Part shown: one piece after another, positions 7,602-14,162 of the stretch
Layout: each line of letters opens with the position of its first letter
Position numbering within the stretch: the stretch's first letter is position 1
Assembly (NCBI GenBank): GCA_021791295.1
Contig: JAJYWW010000112.1
Span: 1 to 19,584 of the forward strand
DNA length: 19,584 nucleotides
Direction: 5' to 3'
Source of the DNA: a bacterium
Lineage (GTDB): Bacteria > SZUA-79 > Acidulodesulfobacterales > Acidulodesulfobacteraceae
Made by a program: the position numbers and the translations under genes
The notes under the pieces: model-generated
Seen by the model: the letters and a program-made list of their open reading frames with translations, nothing else
Told to the model about the DNA's origin: nothing
Databases searched by the model: none

Positions 7602-7646
7602 TGGTGAGCCGCGCGGGAGTCGAACCCACGACCACCTGATTAAAAG
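7602..7646 (-). other. att site: 3' fragment of tRNA-Lys(UUU)
   Basis: On the minus strand, bases 7646 to 7602 give the anticodon loop CTTTTAA (anticodon TTT), stem strand TCAGG, variable TGGTC, T arm GTGGG-TTCGACT-CCCGC, acceptor strand GCGGCTC, A73 and CCA. The 5' stem partner (CCTGA would be expected) is replaced by TTTCC, and no D arm or 5' acceptor strand exists. Homology therefore stops exactly at the anticodon loop, a usual crossover point for tyrosine integrases. The orientation puts the inserted element to the right. Confidence 0.8.
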
Positions 7647-7765
7647 GGAAATTCAAGCAAATCAATAAACCGACTTTCCGCCTGCATTTATAGTAATTAT
7701 AAAGTTTTCCTCAATCCCGCCTATCCCGTATAATGCCGTTAAATTATGCCGATTTTTTTATAAAC

Positions 7766-7783
7766 CGTTGCAAAATCGTTGCA
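7766..7783. repeat. Direct repeat CGTTGCA x2 at the element end
   Basis: CGTTGCA occurs at 7766-7772 and 7777-7783, 11 bp apart (one helical turn), about 120 bp inside the element end. This is the expected place and spacing for integrase arm or excisionase sites. Short repeats like this can arise by chance. Confidence 0.3.
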
Positions 7784-7787
7784 GTAG

Positions 7788-8333
7788 TTACCGCCTGAAC
7801 TTTCTCTTAATTTCAGGTTTAATCTCCGGTTTATTTTGCGGATCTTGGGTGAAAGAGTCCGGCTTAGGGGATTCGGAGTTTTTTAAATTCGTGGATGTCG
7901 CCTCCTGTTTGTTTTCTATTTCTTGCTTATTTGTGAACTTCAAAGTCATTTTATTAATTTCGGTTACGAATTCTTCGGCTTTTTTAATAGATGACTTAAC
8001 CCCTTCTTTATTAAATTTAATTAAATCTCTGTAATCTCCTATTTGTCTCTGTTGAAAAGCGTTTTCGAGGATCTTGGTATAATCTTTATCCACCAATCCT
8101 TTATGCACAAATTCCTTATTAAATTCCCCTTTTACGTGGCCGTGGTCTGAATAATCAATGTCCTTTGTAAGCAATAAGGCTTTAATAGAATAAAAACAAG
8201 CATAATAATTTCTATTGACCGCTAAATTCAAGTGGTTAGATTCGTAAGCCATTTTAGCCTCATCAATTGCCTCAATAGATCTCTCGATTCTATATTTTAT
8301 TAAAGCCTGTTTATCCCCTTCTCGTAGAGTCAT
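7788..8333 (-). CDS. HEPN-domain protein (UPF0332-like), partner of the MNT protein
   Basis: A 181-residue protein. Residues about 8-130 carry the UPF0332-type HEPN pattern: LAVNRNYYACFYSIKALLL at 37-55, then an FVHKG segment and QQRQIGDYRDLIKF. Its ATG overlaps the stop of the upstream nucleotidyltransferase gene by four bases, the standard layout of MNT/HEPN pairs. Many such HEPN proteins are RNases with an R-x4-6-H motif. Here the matching place reads RQIGDY, with Tyr instead of His, so RNase activity is doubtful. About 45 C-terminal residues are low-complexity and rich in Lys, Pro, Glu and Asn, unusual for the family. It may act as a toxin or as a regulatory or RNA-binding subunit. Confidence 0.8.
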   Translation of the reverse strand: MTLREGDKQALIKYRIERSIEAIDEAKMAYESNHLNLAVNRNYYACFYSIKALLLTKDIDYSDHGHVKGEFNKEFVHKGLVDKDYTKILENAFQQRQIGDYRDLIKFNKEGVKSSIKKAEEFVTEINKMTLKFTNKQEIENKQEATSTNLKNSESPKPDSFTQDPQNKPEIKPEIKRKFRR

Positions 8334-8773
8334 AATTCGATTCCCTCCCGTTTAATATTTTGATACCAGGGCTCAATTCCGGCAACGCGGGTATTTAAAT
8401 AACTCTTATACTCTATTTGCCAATCAATAAAAATATCGTATTTTAATTCAATGTCAACTACAATGCCTAATATTTTTTCATTAATATCTTTGCTTACCCG
8501 CATAAAATACCGATTTTTGAGTTCTTCAAATGATATATCCTTATCTATTTTGTAATCGTCATTAATTACTATAAGCAGGTCTATATCCGATTCCTCGTTA
8601 TAATCCCCCCTTGCTTTAGAGCCGTAAAGGATTAATTTTGCCCCAGGGTATTTTTCCGTGACCTTTTCCTTTAATTCCGTTAAAGCCGTCCTCTCGTCAT
8701 CCGTAAGATAACTTAAATATCCGGCTTTTTCCGCAAGATTATTATTGACAACGGTATTTATTATCCTTTCCAT
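8330..8773 (-). CDS. MNT-type nucleotidyltransferase (antitoxin-like)
   Basis: A 147-residue minimal nucleotidyltransferase. The family signature is complete at residues 51-69: GSKARGDYNEESDIDLLIV, with Gly-Ser plus Asp63 and Asp65 as metal ligands and Asp107 or Asp113 as the probable third. In characterised MNT/HEPN pairs this protein neutralises the toxin by transferring AMP to it. It is the first gene of the pair and overlaps the HEPN gene by ATGA. No ribosome site precedes the ATG, and an extended -10 (TGTTATAAT, minus strand) lies only 10 bases upstream, so the transcript may be leaderless. Confidence 0.9.
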   Translation of the reverse strand: MERIINTVVNNNLAEKAGYLSYLTDDERTALTELKEKVTEKYPGAKLILYGSKARGDYNEESDIDLLIVINDDYKIDKDISFEELKNRYFMRVSKDINEKILGIVVDIELKYDIFIDWQIEYKSYLNTRVAGIEPWYQNIKREGIEL

Positions 8774-8782
8774 AATAACTAA

Positions 8783-8791
8783 ATTATAACA
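8783..8791 (-). promoter_or_regulatory. Extended -10 promoter of the MNT/HEPN pair
   Basis: On the minus strand TGTTATAAT occupies 8791-8783 and the ATG is at 8773. Initiation about seven bases downstream would fall within a few bases of the start codon. No good -35 is seen at 17 bp, which the TGn extension could compensate. Confidence 0.45.
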
Positions 8792-8897
8792 TAAACTGGT
8801 TAAGTAATAAAATGCCGACTTATATCTATAATTTGCGTTTTAAAGCCGGTTAAAATGATTTTAGGTGGTTTACCATTAACCCAGACCGAACCCCGCC

Positions 8898-9536
8898 TTA
8901 TTTTTTGTCCTGCCGCGTTTTTGATAAAAGTTCTCCTAACCTCAATGGCCTATACCCGATATTGTCCGGAGAGACGTCTATCAGGTTGTCATACCGGTTT
9001 ATTTTTTCGTGTATATGGCCGTGGACGTTTATATCGCATTTATTCCTGTCGAAGAAATTCTTAAGATAAAGTATTTCTCCGGAAAAAGCGTCCTGGGCGG
9101 ATTTCTCTTGAGAGGAACAAGTTTCGCCGTATAAGTCTATAACCGGATAGTGGGAGAACAAAACCTTAATTCCATTAAACGACCCTATGACTGCCGATAT
9201 GATGCCTTTGTCCACGGCCATGCCGGACTGGTCTATAATAACGTCATCCAAAAGCTCTATGCCGTTACTTTCGTAAATTATCGGACAAGCGACATCATGG
9301 TTGCCTTTGATTAAAATAATATGGCCGTTAATTATCCTGGAGTACCTTTTTATTTTCTGCTCCATGCTTAATATATCCTCGTCGGAGGTAAAGTCTCCCA
9401 GGTGCAGGACGGTATCGCTTTCGGATACGGTTTTATTCCAGACATCTACCAGATATTTATCGAAGCCGTTGGCAATGGAGTCATAGTCTCCGAAATGAGT
9501 ATCCGATATAACGAAGGTATCGCCGGTGATTAGCAT
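8898..9536 (-). CDS. Calcineurin-like metallophosphoesterase
   Basis: A 212-residue phosphoesterase with all five metal-site blocks: SDTHFGD (Asp12, His14), LGDF (Asp48), GNHD (Asn79, His80), SHYP (His129) and GHIH (His174, His176). These bind two metal ions that activate water to split phosphoesters or cyclic nucleotides. The short compact form is common in phages and plasmids, where the substrate is usually unknown. It is on the same strand as the genes at 9606-10458, separated by 69 bp. A role in nucleic-acid end processing or signal-nucleotide breakdown is possible; the sequence alone does not decide. Confidence 0.88.
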   Translation of the reverse strand: MLITGDTFVISDTHFGDYDSIANGFDKYLVDVWNKTVSESDTVLHLGDFTSDEDILSMEQKIKRYSRIINGHIILIKGNHDVACPIIYESNGIELLDDVIIDQSGMAVDKGIISAVIGSFNGIKVLFSHYPVIDLYGETCSSQEKSAQDAFSGEILYLKNFFDRNKCDINVHGHIHEKINRYDNLIDVSPDNIGYRPLRLGELLSKTRQDKK

Positions 9537-9605
9537 AATTTTAAGACCTGAGCATATTTTAAAAACATGCTATAATATTTTGTAAGATTAAAACGCCGTC
9601 TATCT

Positions 9606-9908
9606 TCATATGCGCCGGTTTGATAATAATATCAGAGCGCCTGCGACAGTCGTTTTCTCCGGGGGATTAACCGCGGGAGAATGCCAAAAACTAACTTCGT
9701 TTTTATGTGCTTCCTCTAATTCAGATCCGGACGGCGGCTCGGCTCTCTCTTCATGCCGTCCGTACCATTCCTCGAGGTTTAAATCAAAAACAAGGGTTGT
9801 TTTCTTAGATGCTATAACGTCGTCATAGCCGCCTTCGTAGCCAGGTATGACGACCATTAAATCCTCCGGGTATTTTTTAAGCTCTTCGATTAGTTCCTTA
9901 ACGGTCAT
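9606..9908 (-). CDS. Small hypothetical protein of phage/plasmid type
   Basis: A 100-residue protein beginning TVKELIEELKKYPEDLMVVIPGYEGGYDD. This opening resembles small hypothetical proteins often found in phages and plasmids (a Leu-rich helix, then 'pEDLxVvxxgYEGGyDD'). The start overlaps the end of the ORF6N gene by 11 bases, so the two are probably translated together. It ends within 70 bp of the phosphoesterase start. No catalytic motif is apparent and the function is unknown. Confidence 0.7.
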   Translation of the reverse strand: MTVKELIEELKKYPEDLMVVIPGYEGGYDDVIASKKTTLVFDLNLEEWYGRHEERAEPPSGSELEEAHKNEVSFWHSPAVNPPEKTTVAGALILLSNRRI

Positions 9909-10458
9909 ATTTATCGCCCTTTTTCTTTTTCTTTATCGTATGCTTGACTTTTAGAAGCGCAAGATTTAATTCGAGAGTCGTTTCGCTGCTGGTGGTCTCT
10001 AAGGCGCCGTCGAGGATGTCTCCCAGGACGTTAGCGGCCTTCTCCATTATTGTTTTCTGCTCGGCTTTGTCGGCTGTCGGCAGCCTCGACATGCTCCTGG
10101 ACAGGTCCCTTATTTTGGCATACGTTTCTATAATGTCCAGAGTTGTTTTTACCGCCTTAGGGCTTTTGATTATGGTTGTGAGCATATAGAGGCCTTTTTC
10201 GGTAAAAGCCTTTAAGTCGGCGCTCGAATGTTTTAATTTATTAAACCGGTGGAAATTTTCCACCAGTTCATTTTTTTCCGTGGCCGTAAGTTTTATGATA
10301 TAGCTTTCTGGAAATTTGGCCGGATTATTCTTAACCGCCTTATTAACATCTCTTGTTTCAATGCTGTATAGCGCGGCCACGTCGCTATCTATAATTACCT
10401 TCTCTCCCCGGATATCGATTATCTTGTCTTGGACGTTTTCGAGTTTTACTATTTGCAT
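9898..10458 (-). CDS. ORF6N-domain DNA-binding protein
   Basis: A 186-residue protein. Residues about 5-95 match the ORF6N domain common in phages and mobile elements: a segment with KVIIDSDVAALYSIETRDVNKAVKNN, then FPESYIIKLTATEKNEL and an FTEKGLYML motif. The rest is helical and ends in a Lys-rich tail (HTIKKKKKGDK). Related KilA-N/ORF6N/Rha proteins are thought to bind DNA and regulate phage genes. It heads a minus-strand run with the small hypothetical gene, just after the palindromic end of the 79-bp inverted repeat, which may insulate it from transcription coming from upstream. No clear ribosome site. Confidence 0.85.
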   Translation of the reverse strand: MQIVKLENVQDKIIDIRGEKVIIDSDVAALYSIETRDVNKAVKNNPAKFPESYIIKLTATEKNELVENFHRFNKLKHSSADLKAFTEKGLYMLTTIIKSPKAVKTTLDIIETYAKIRDLSRSMSRLPTADKAEQKTIMEKAANVLGDILDGALETTSSETTLELNLALLKVKHTIKKKKKGDKYDR

Positions 10459-10490
10459 AGGATCTATTTTTAAAATAATTTTAGGTAATT

Positions 10491-10569
10491 AAAGTGTCCG
10501 AATTTCGGACACTTCCTCTTTAGCCTTATTTTTACTTGATTTGCGGGATTTTAAAAATCTGTTTAATCC
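10491..10569 (-). repeat. 79-bp inverted repeat, left copy
   Basis: The reverse complement matches 17273-17351 at 76 of 79 bases without gaps, and weaker similarity continues to about 10610. It contains the last codons of a gene like that at 16957-17301 followed by the 23-bp palindrome at 10492-10514. The two copies are in opposite orientation and enclose about 6.7 kb. Confidence 0.9.
10492..10514. terminator. 23-bp palindrome at end of gene remnant
   Basis: Perfect 11-base arms (AAGTGTCCGAA / TTCGGACACTT) flank a single base. On the minus strand it follows the stop of the gene remnant by about 20 bases, as a terminator would, though only a short T-run follows. The identical palindrome occurs after the related intact gene at 17328-17350. 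An operator role for the downstream ORF6N gene is an alternative. Confidence 0.6.
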
Positions 10570-10717
10570 AAATTAATAAATTTTTCCATTTATCCTTAAA
10601 ATCGTTAATGGCAATTTTTATTGTTTTAAATGCCAATCTTAATCCTCGTGGCGAAACTGTTTCGCCACGAGCGGATACAGTAAATACCTTTGTTTCCGAT
10701 ACATCTAAAAAACAGGT
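10532..10717 (-). pseudogene. Remnant of a membrane-protein gene like that at 16957
   Basis: An open stretch of 61 codons on the minus strand with no ATG or GTG, between stops. Its last 25 or so residues, DFKDKWKNLLIWIKQIFKIP, match the C-terminus of the protein at 16957-17301 (DFKDRGKNLLFRIKQIFKIP), and at DNA level this is the 79-bp repeat. The upstream part is unrelated and includes a 27-bp palindrome encoding RGETVSPRG. It is probably a truncated, inverted duplicate of the gene's 3' end and its terminator. Confidence 0.55.
10645..10671. repeat. 27-bp perfect palindrome
   Basis: The arms CTCGTGGCGAAAC and GTTTCGCCACGAG (13 bases each) flank one T. It is GC-rich in an AT-rich setting and lies just upstream of the duplicated segment, 59 bp downstream of the XRE regulator stop. 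It could be the XRE terminator, a small mobile palindromic repeat or an operator. Confidence 0.7.
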
Positions 10718-10729
10718 TTACTTGAATCG

Positions 10730-11494
10730 TTATTTATTTTTTATACTATTTTTATCTTTCTTATTATTTCTAATTATAGTTTGCGGATTATCTGCTGAGT
10801 CAAGAACAAGTTGATCTGATAAAATATCGGATTTTTTTTGAGAGATAGCACAGAACAATAAGTATGCTTTATCCAGAATATATTCTAACTTCTCTCGAGC
10901 TTTGATTATTTCAATATAATCTGATGCAGTAGGAGGATGTTCTTTAAACCAATCAGTAACTACATCAAGAATTTCTATTGGAGAAAGGTCGTCATCAGAC
11001 ATAGTATCTTTGTAATCTTCGTCACCATAAATTTCTATTGATTTAAAACATTCTTTTAAATCTTTATTTAATTTTCTAATAAGCTTTTTATTTCCCTGGG
11101 ACATATATAATTCAGTTAAAGCTCTCAATCTTAACGTATTCTTTTCGTCGGGATTTGCTTCAGCAATTTTTAATAAATAATTCATGCCTTTTGGGTTATA
11201 GCTTTCTAAGTTTATCCCGTAATAAGTAATCTCTTCATCTATACTTTCTGGTTCAGCTACAAAAAAATCAATCGAACTAATTTTAAATAGTTCACATAAT
11301 TTATATATATTATATAAAGGAATTTTAACAGCCCCTTTTTCATACTCAGCAATAGCCTGCCTGCTTATAGATAATAATTGTGCGAGTTTTTCCTGTGAAT
11401 AATTAAATTTTTTCCTTAAATTTTGAATTTTATTGCCCACTATTTGATAAAATTCTAATTCTTCGCTTTCTTTTTTTAATTTTTTCTTAGCCAT
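10730..11494 (-). CDS. XRE-family (Cro/CI-like) transcriptional regulator
   Basis: A 254-residue protein. Residues about 17-75 form a Cro/CI helix-turn-helix: VGNKIQNLRKKFNYSQEKLAQLLSISRQAIAEYEKG, with the typical 'SQEKLAxxLxISRQAIxxYE' pattern. The remaining 180 residues are helical, acidic in part, and unrecognised, perhaps a sensing or dimerisation domain. I choose the ATG at 11494; a TTG at 11509 would add five residues. Neither has a strong ribosome site. It diverges from the excisionase/helicase/initiator operon across 160 bp, so it is the obvious candidate to repress or time replication of the element. Confidence 0.85.
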   Translation of the reverse strand: MAKKKLKKESEELEFYQIVGNKIQNLRKKFNYSQEKLAQLLSISRQAIAEYEKGAVKIPLYNIYKLCELFKISSIDFFVAEPESIDEEITYYGINLESYNPKGMNYLLKIAEANPDEKNTLRLRALTELYMSQGNKKLIRKLNKDLKECFKSIEIYGDEDYKDTMSDDDLSPIEILDVVTDWFKEHPPTASDYIEIIKAREKLEYILDKAYLLFCAISQKKSDILSDQLVLDSADNPQTIIRNNKKDKNSIKNK

Positions 11495-11582
11495 TTTATT
11501 TAAATTCAAACATTAAATTTATGAACAATTATAAATAAAATATCACAATTTGATTTTTTTTTATACTAATAATATTTTTTTG

Positions 11583-11616
11583 TTGACTTTTATGGAATTA
11601 TGTTATATTTTGTAAC
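11583..11616 (+). promoter_or_regulatory. Promoter and possible operator of the replication operon
   Basis: TTGACT at 11583-11588 and TATATT at 11604-11609 (15-bp spacer, short) or TATTTT at 11606-11611 (17 bp). The inverted repeat GTTA-N7-TAAC (11602-11616) covers the -10 region, a natural place for the divergent XRE regulator to bind. Transcription would start 35-40 bases before the 11654 ATG. Confidence 0.4.
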
Positions 11617-11653
11617 TAAATGCAAATAAACATAACAAATAAAAGAGGAAATT

Positions 11654-11863
11654 ATGAATAATAAATATATAGGCATAAAGGAGATGGCAGAAATTTTAAG
11701 TAGTAGTAAAGGAAGGTTGTATTCGGCTGTTAAAAAAAACGAAATACCGCACTTAAAATTTGGGAGGAGGTATTTGTTTTCTGTGGAGGAAGTTGAAAAG
11801 TATTTACAAGAGTCAACCATCCACGCTCTGACGAGCGGGGTTAGAGTTTCGCCAAACCGTTGA
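11654..11863 (+). CDS. Excisionase/MerR-type small HTH protein
   Basis: A 69-residue DNA-binding protein with the HTH_17/excisionase pattern: GIKEMAEILSSSKGRLYSAVKKNEIPHLKFGRRYLFSVEEVEKYL, that is, a helix-turn-helix, the I-P-x-x-K-x-G-R-R wing and a final helix. The start has a good site (AGAGGAAATT-ATG). It is the first gene of the replication operon and lies opposite the XRE gene. Proteins of this type act as excisionases or as plasmid copy or transfer regulators. The same fold recurs at 18824 next to the integrase, so this copy more likely regulates replication than excision. Confidence 0.82.
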   Translation: MNNKYIGIKEMAEILSSSKGRLYSAVKKNEIPHLKFGRRYLFSVEEVEKYLQESTIHALTSGVRVSPNR

Positions 11864-11918
11864 AAAAAATAGTAAACAGGCAAAATCGGGCAAAGTCATT
11901 GAATTAAAGGGTTAGAAT

Positions 11919-13142
11919 TTGGTGTATCACAGTGAGACACTTAAAAAAATGAAAAAAATAAAAGAAAACATAACCATTAAAACAGTCGAACAGGCACTAC
12001 TTTCGAGCATTTTAATTGACAACCGCAACTTGCAAGAAGCTAATAGTATAGGGTTTAACGATTTCTATGATTCCCGGCATCGAGTAATATTCGCTAAAAT
12101 GCAAGAATTATATAATGCTGGCAAGCCTATCGACCCCATAACGCTTGAAATGCCGGATGAATATGATTATTTGTTGGATTTGTTAGATATGCCGGCCGGA
12201 CTCCTCAACGTTGAAGAATATGTGAGACAAATTTTAGAAAATTCCAACAAAAGAAGCCTAATATCTAAAATCGAAAATATTAGCTTAAGACAAGATAACG
12301 CTAACTACAACGACCTTAAACTCGATGTTATTGAATTTGCGAATAACCTTAAGGAAAAAGATACAACAACAAAGTTTAATTTTTTAAAACCTCAAGAAAT
12401 TAAATCCGAAAAAGCTTCTTTCTTGCTTGAAGATTTTATGCCACTTCCTATCGGTGCAGAAACGATAATATCGTCAAAAGGCGGCAGCGGCAAGTCGGCT
12501 CTGGCTTTACAGTTAGCACTCAGGGCGAGCGCAACGGGGATTAAAACGCTGGCGTGGTTATCGGAAGATCCGATAACTCTCACAAAACACCGTCTCGAAA
12601 AAATCTCGAAGATGACGGAAATAAATATTAACGATAACCTTATGTTATGCGGCGATACGCCGTTTAATATTTTAGTGAAAAATAATAAAAACATCAAGGT
12701 TAATCCGGTTTTTTACGATTTTATGGCAGCATGTAAAAACTTTAAAATAGTGATCATAGACCCACTCATCGCGTTTTATGGCGCTGACGAGAATAGTAAT
12801 TATGAGGCGCGATATTTTATGGAGCTATTTTCAAAATGGGCTAAAGAAGAAAACAAAGCAATTATAATTATACACCATCAAACTAAATATATAGACGTTT
12901 CTATTGCGCGGGGAGCGGGGGCGTTTATAGACGCCGTCCGGGCGCATTATAGCGCCGAAAAAGACAAAGACGATAACAGATACGTTAACGTTAGAATAGA
13001 AAAAGATAACTGGGGGATTGGAAGTATTTTTAAGAAAGAAAAACAAATTCAACTATGGGCTGAAAAACTACAAGGGAAAGAAGAATATTATAAAGAAAAT
13101 AAAGAAAAAAATATAAATATTTATGAAAAATACGGATTTTAA
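11919..13142 (+). CDS. Plasmid replicative helicase: DnaB-N-like plus RepA/RecA-like ATPase
   Basis: A 407-residue protein if it starts at the TTG at 11919; an in-frame GTG (11922) and ATG (11949) are alternatives. AAAGGG at 11906-11911 favours the TTG or GTG. Residues about 22-110 resemble the DnaB N-terminal domain (VEQALLSSILIDNRNLQEA). Residues about 165-370 are a RecA-fold ATPase of the plasmid RepA type: Walker A SSKGGSGKSA (Lys192), Walker B KIVIIDPL (Asp281) and a sensor segment IIIIHHQTK. It would unwind DNA at the nearby origin. The next gene overlaps its end by 20 bases. Fusing a DnaB-N-like domain to a RepA-type motor is uncommon; RSF1010 RepA lacks it. Confidence 0.88.
   Translation: MVYHSETLKKMKKIKENITIKTVEQALLSSILIDNRNLQEANSIGFNDFYDSRHRVIFAKMQELYNAGKPIDPITLEMPDEYDYLLDLLDMPAGLLNVEEYVRQILENSNKRSLISKIENISLRQDNANYNDLKLDVIEFANNLKEKDTTTKFNFLKPQEIKSEKASFLLEDFMPLPIGAETIISSKGGSGKSALALQLALRASATGIKTLAWLSEDPITLTKHRLEKISKMTEININDNLMLCGDTPFNILVKNNKNIKVNPVFYDFMAACKNFKIVIIDPLIAFYGADENSNYEARYFMELFSKWAKEENKAIIIIHHQTKYIDVSIARGAGAFIDAVRAHYSAEKDKDDNRYVNVRIEKDNWGIGSIFKKEKQIQLWAEKLQGKEEYYKENKEKNINIYEKYGF
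11922..11940. promoter_or_regulatory. 19-bp near-palindrome at the helicase start (copy A)
   Basis: GTGTATCAC-A-GTGAGACAC has one mismatch between 9-base arms. It begins at the possible GTG start and just downstream of AAAGGG. A perfect version lies at 17768-17786 in the same setting, after AAAGGA and TTG. It could be an operator, or an mRNA hairpin controlling helicase translation. Confidence 0.6.
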
Positions 13143-13971
13143 AATATCCAACACCACCGTCTCAATCGTTAGGAGCGGGATATTCGCTCCCACCCTTAAG
13201 GCCACAAAGACCGATAGGGATATTATTTTCGAAAATAACTGGGGAAAACTAAAAATATTAAAAAAATATAACCAACTAACACAGACGCATATTAATATTT
13301 TAGACAGTATTTTTGCGAATGCTGCGGAAATCAGAAAATTTGAGACTGGGGAAATAGGAATAAAATTCGGAATAAATAAGGTCCTAAAAACTCTCGGTCA
13401 GACGGGAACAAATTATGAATGGCTCCAAAGAAAATTAGACGATCTAATTTCAACTGTGGTCGAAATAGAAACGAAAAATAACGTAACACACGAGGGAATC
13501 CTTCATTACGCCCGCTGGTCGAAAACTCCAAACCCCAACGCCTTAAAGAAAAACACTTCAGGATTAAAATATTATAAAAAAGGGAGTTGCGGGTATTATT
13601 ATTCGATCGTCTTTAATACGGAATTTACGAGGTTTTTTGATATAGAGATTAATTTAAATTATCTAAAAATATTACCTGAAATATTAAATTTAAAATCCGG
13701 CGTTCTTCAGGCATTTGTCCGGTTCTGCATTAGCCATAACGAACTAAATATGCAATTATCTGAAATCTTAGGAAATATAAGGGTATTGGAGGGGGCGACA
13801 GACAGGCGCCGGCGTCAAATCATAAAAGAAGTCAAAGACAATGCCGCTCTGCTTTACGAAAAATTTAAAATTAAAATTGATAAAAATAATATCGTTAAAT
13901 ATAAACACAAAAACGCGACGGGCATTTATTTTTTAGCACCTGGAAAAGATAAAAAAAAGGAAACCATTTAA
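13123..13971 (+). CDS. Plasmid replication initiator (RepC/TrfA-like)
   Basis: A 282-residue protein, close to the length of IncQ RepC. Residues about 45-150 include QLTQTHINILDSIFANA, EIGIKFGINKVLKTLGQTGTNYEWLQRKLDDLISTVVEIE, a winged-helix-type pattern seen in RepC/TrfA-type plasmid initiators. A second similar block follows at about 185-265. The assignment is from pattern and context: it overlaps the helicase gene by 20 bases and its last codons lie inside the first of four iterons, which it should bind to open the origin and load the helicase. No ribosome site is visible, so translation is probably coupled to the helicase gene. Confidence 0.8.
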   Translation: MKNTDFKISNTTVSIVRSGIFAPTLKATKTDRDIIFENNWGKLKILKKYNQLTQTHINILDSIFANAAEIRKFETGEIGIKFGINKVLKTLGQTGTNYEWLQRKLDDLISTVVEIETKNNVTHEGILHYARWSKTPNPNALKKNTSGLKYYKKGSCGYYYSIVFNTEFTRFFDIEINLNYLKILPEILNLKSGVLQAFVRFCISHNELNMQLSEILGNIRVLEGATDRRRRQIIKEVKDNAALLYEKFKIKIDKNNIVKYKHKNATGIYFLAPGKDKKKETI

Positions 13972-14051
13972 TACGGATGCGGAAACCATTTAATACGGTA
14001 AATAAAAAAAAGGAAACCATTTAATACGGATGCGGAAACCATTTAATACGT
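13959..14051 (+). repeat. Origin of replication: four 18-bp iterons
   Basis: GGAAACCATTTAATACGG occurs at 13959-13976, 13981-13998, 14012-14029 and 14034-14051 (the last has T for the final G). Start-to-start spacing is 22, 31 and 22 bp, so they form two pairs joined by ATGC. The whole pair with its A8 leader is a 49-bp direct repeat (13949-13997 and 14002-14050). 22 bp is two helical turns, putting paired sites on one face. The first iteron contains the initiator stop codon. This is a typical iteron origin and implies that copy number is set by initiator binding. Confidence 0.92.
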
Positions 14052-14056
14052 TCTCA

Positions 14057-14080
14057 AGAGTATCTCAAGAGAGATACTCT
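14057..14080. other. 10-bp stem-loop next to the iterons
   Basis: AGAGTATCTC and GAGATACTCT are perfect arms around the loop AAGA. The motif TCAAGAG occurs three times here (14054, 14065, 14082). It is part of the origin region and may be a host-factor or regulatory site. Confidence 0.6.
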
Positions 14081-14087
14081 ATCAAGA

Positions 14088-14127
14088 GAGAAAGAAAAAA
14101 TATTTTTAGGAATATTTTTTCTTTCTC
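14088..14127. other. 17-bp perfect AT-rich stem-loop (origin or terminator)
   Basis: Perfect 17-base arms (14088-14104 and 14111-14127) enclose TTTAGG. The arms are almost pure purine on one side and pyrimidine on the other. It could end the helicase/initiator transcript, form a cruciform or unwinding element, or act as a single-strand initiation site. The AT content suits the last two. Confidence 0.65.
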
Positions 14128-14162
14128 CTAAATAAAAAAATAAAAACATTAGGACGGTTAAA

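Noticed and set aside
10536..10814. 92-codon plus-strand frame
   Set aside because: It runs antisense to the gene remnant and the XRE gene end, and its sequence is explained by the inverted repeat and palindrome.
13949..14051. CRISPR array
   Set aside because: The repeats are short, in pairs with 4-base and 13-base gaps, have no unique spacers or cas genes, and fit an iteron origin beside an initiator gene.
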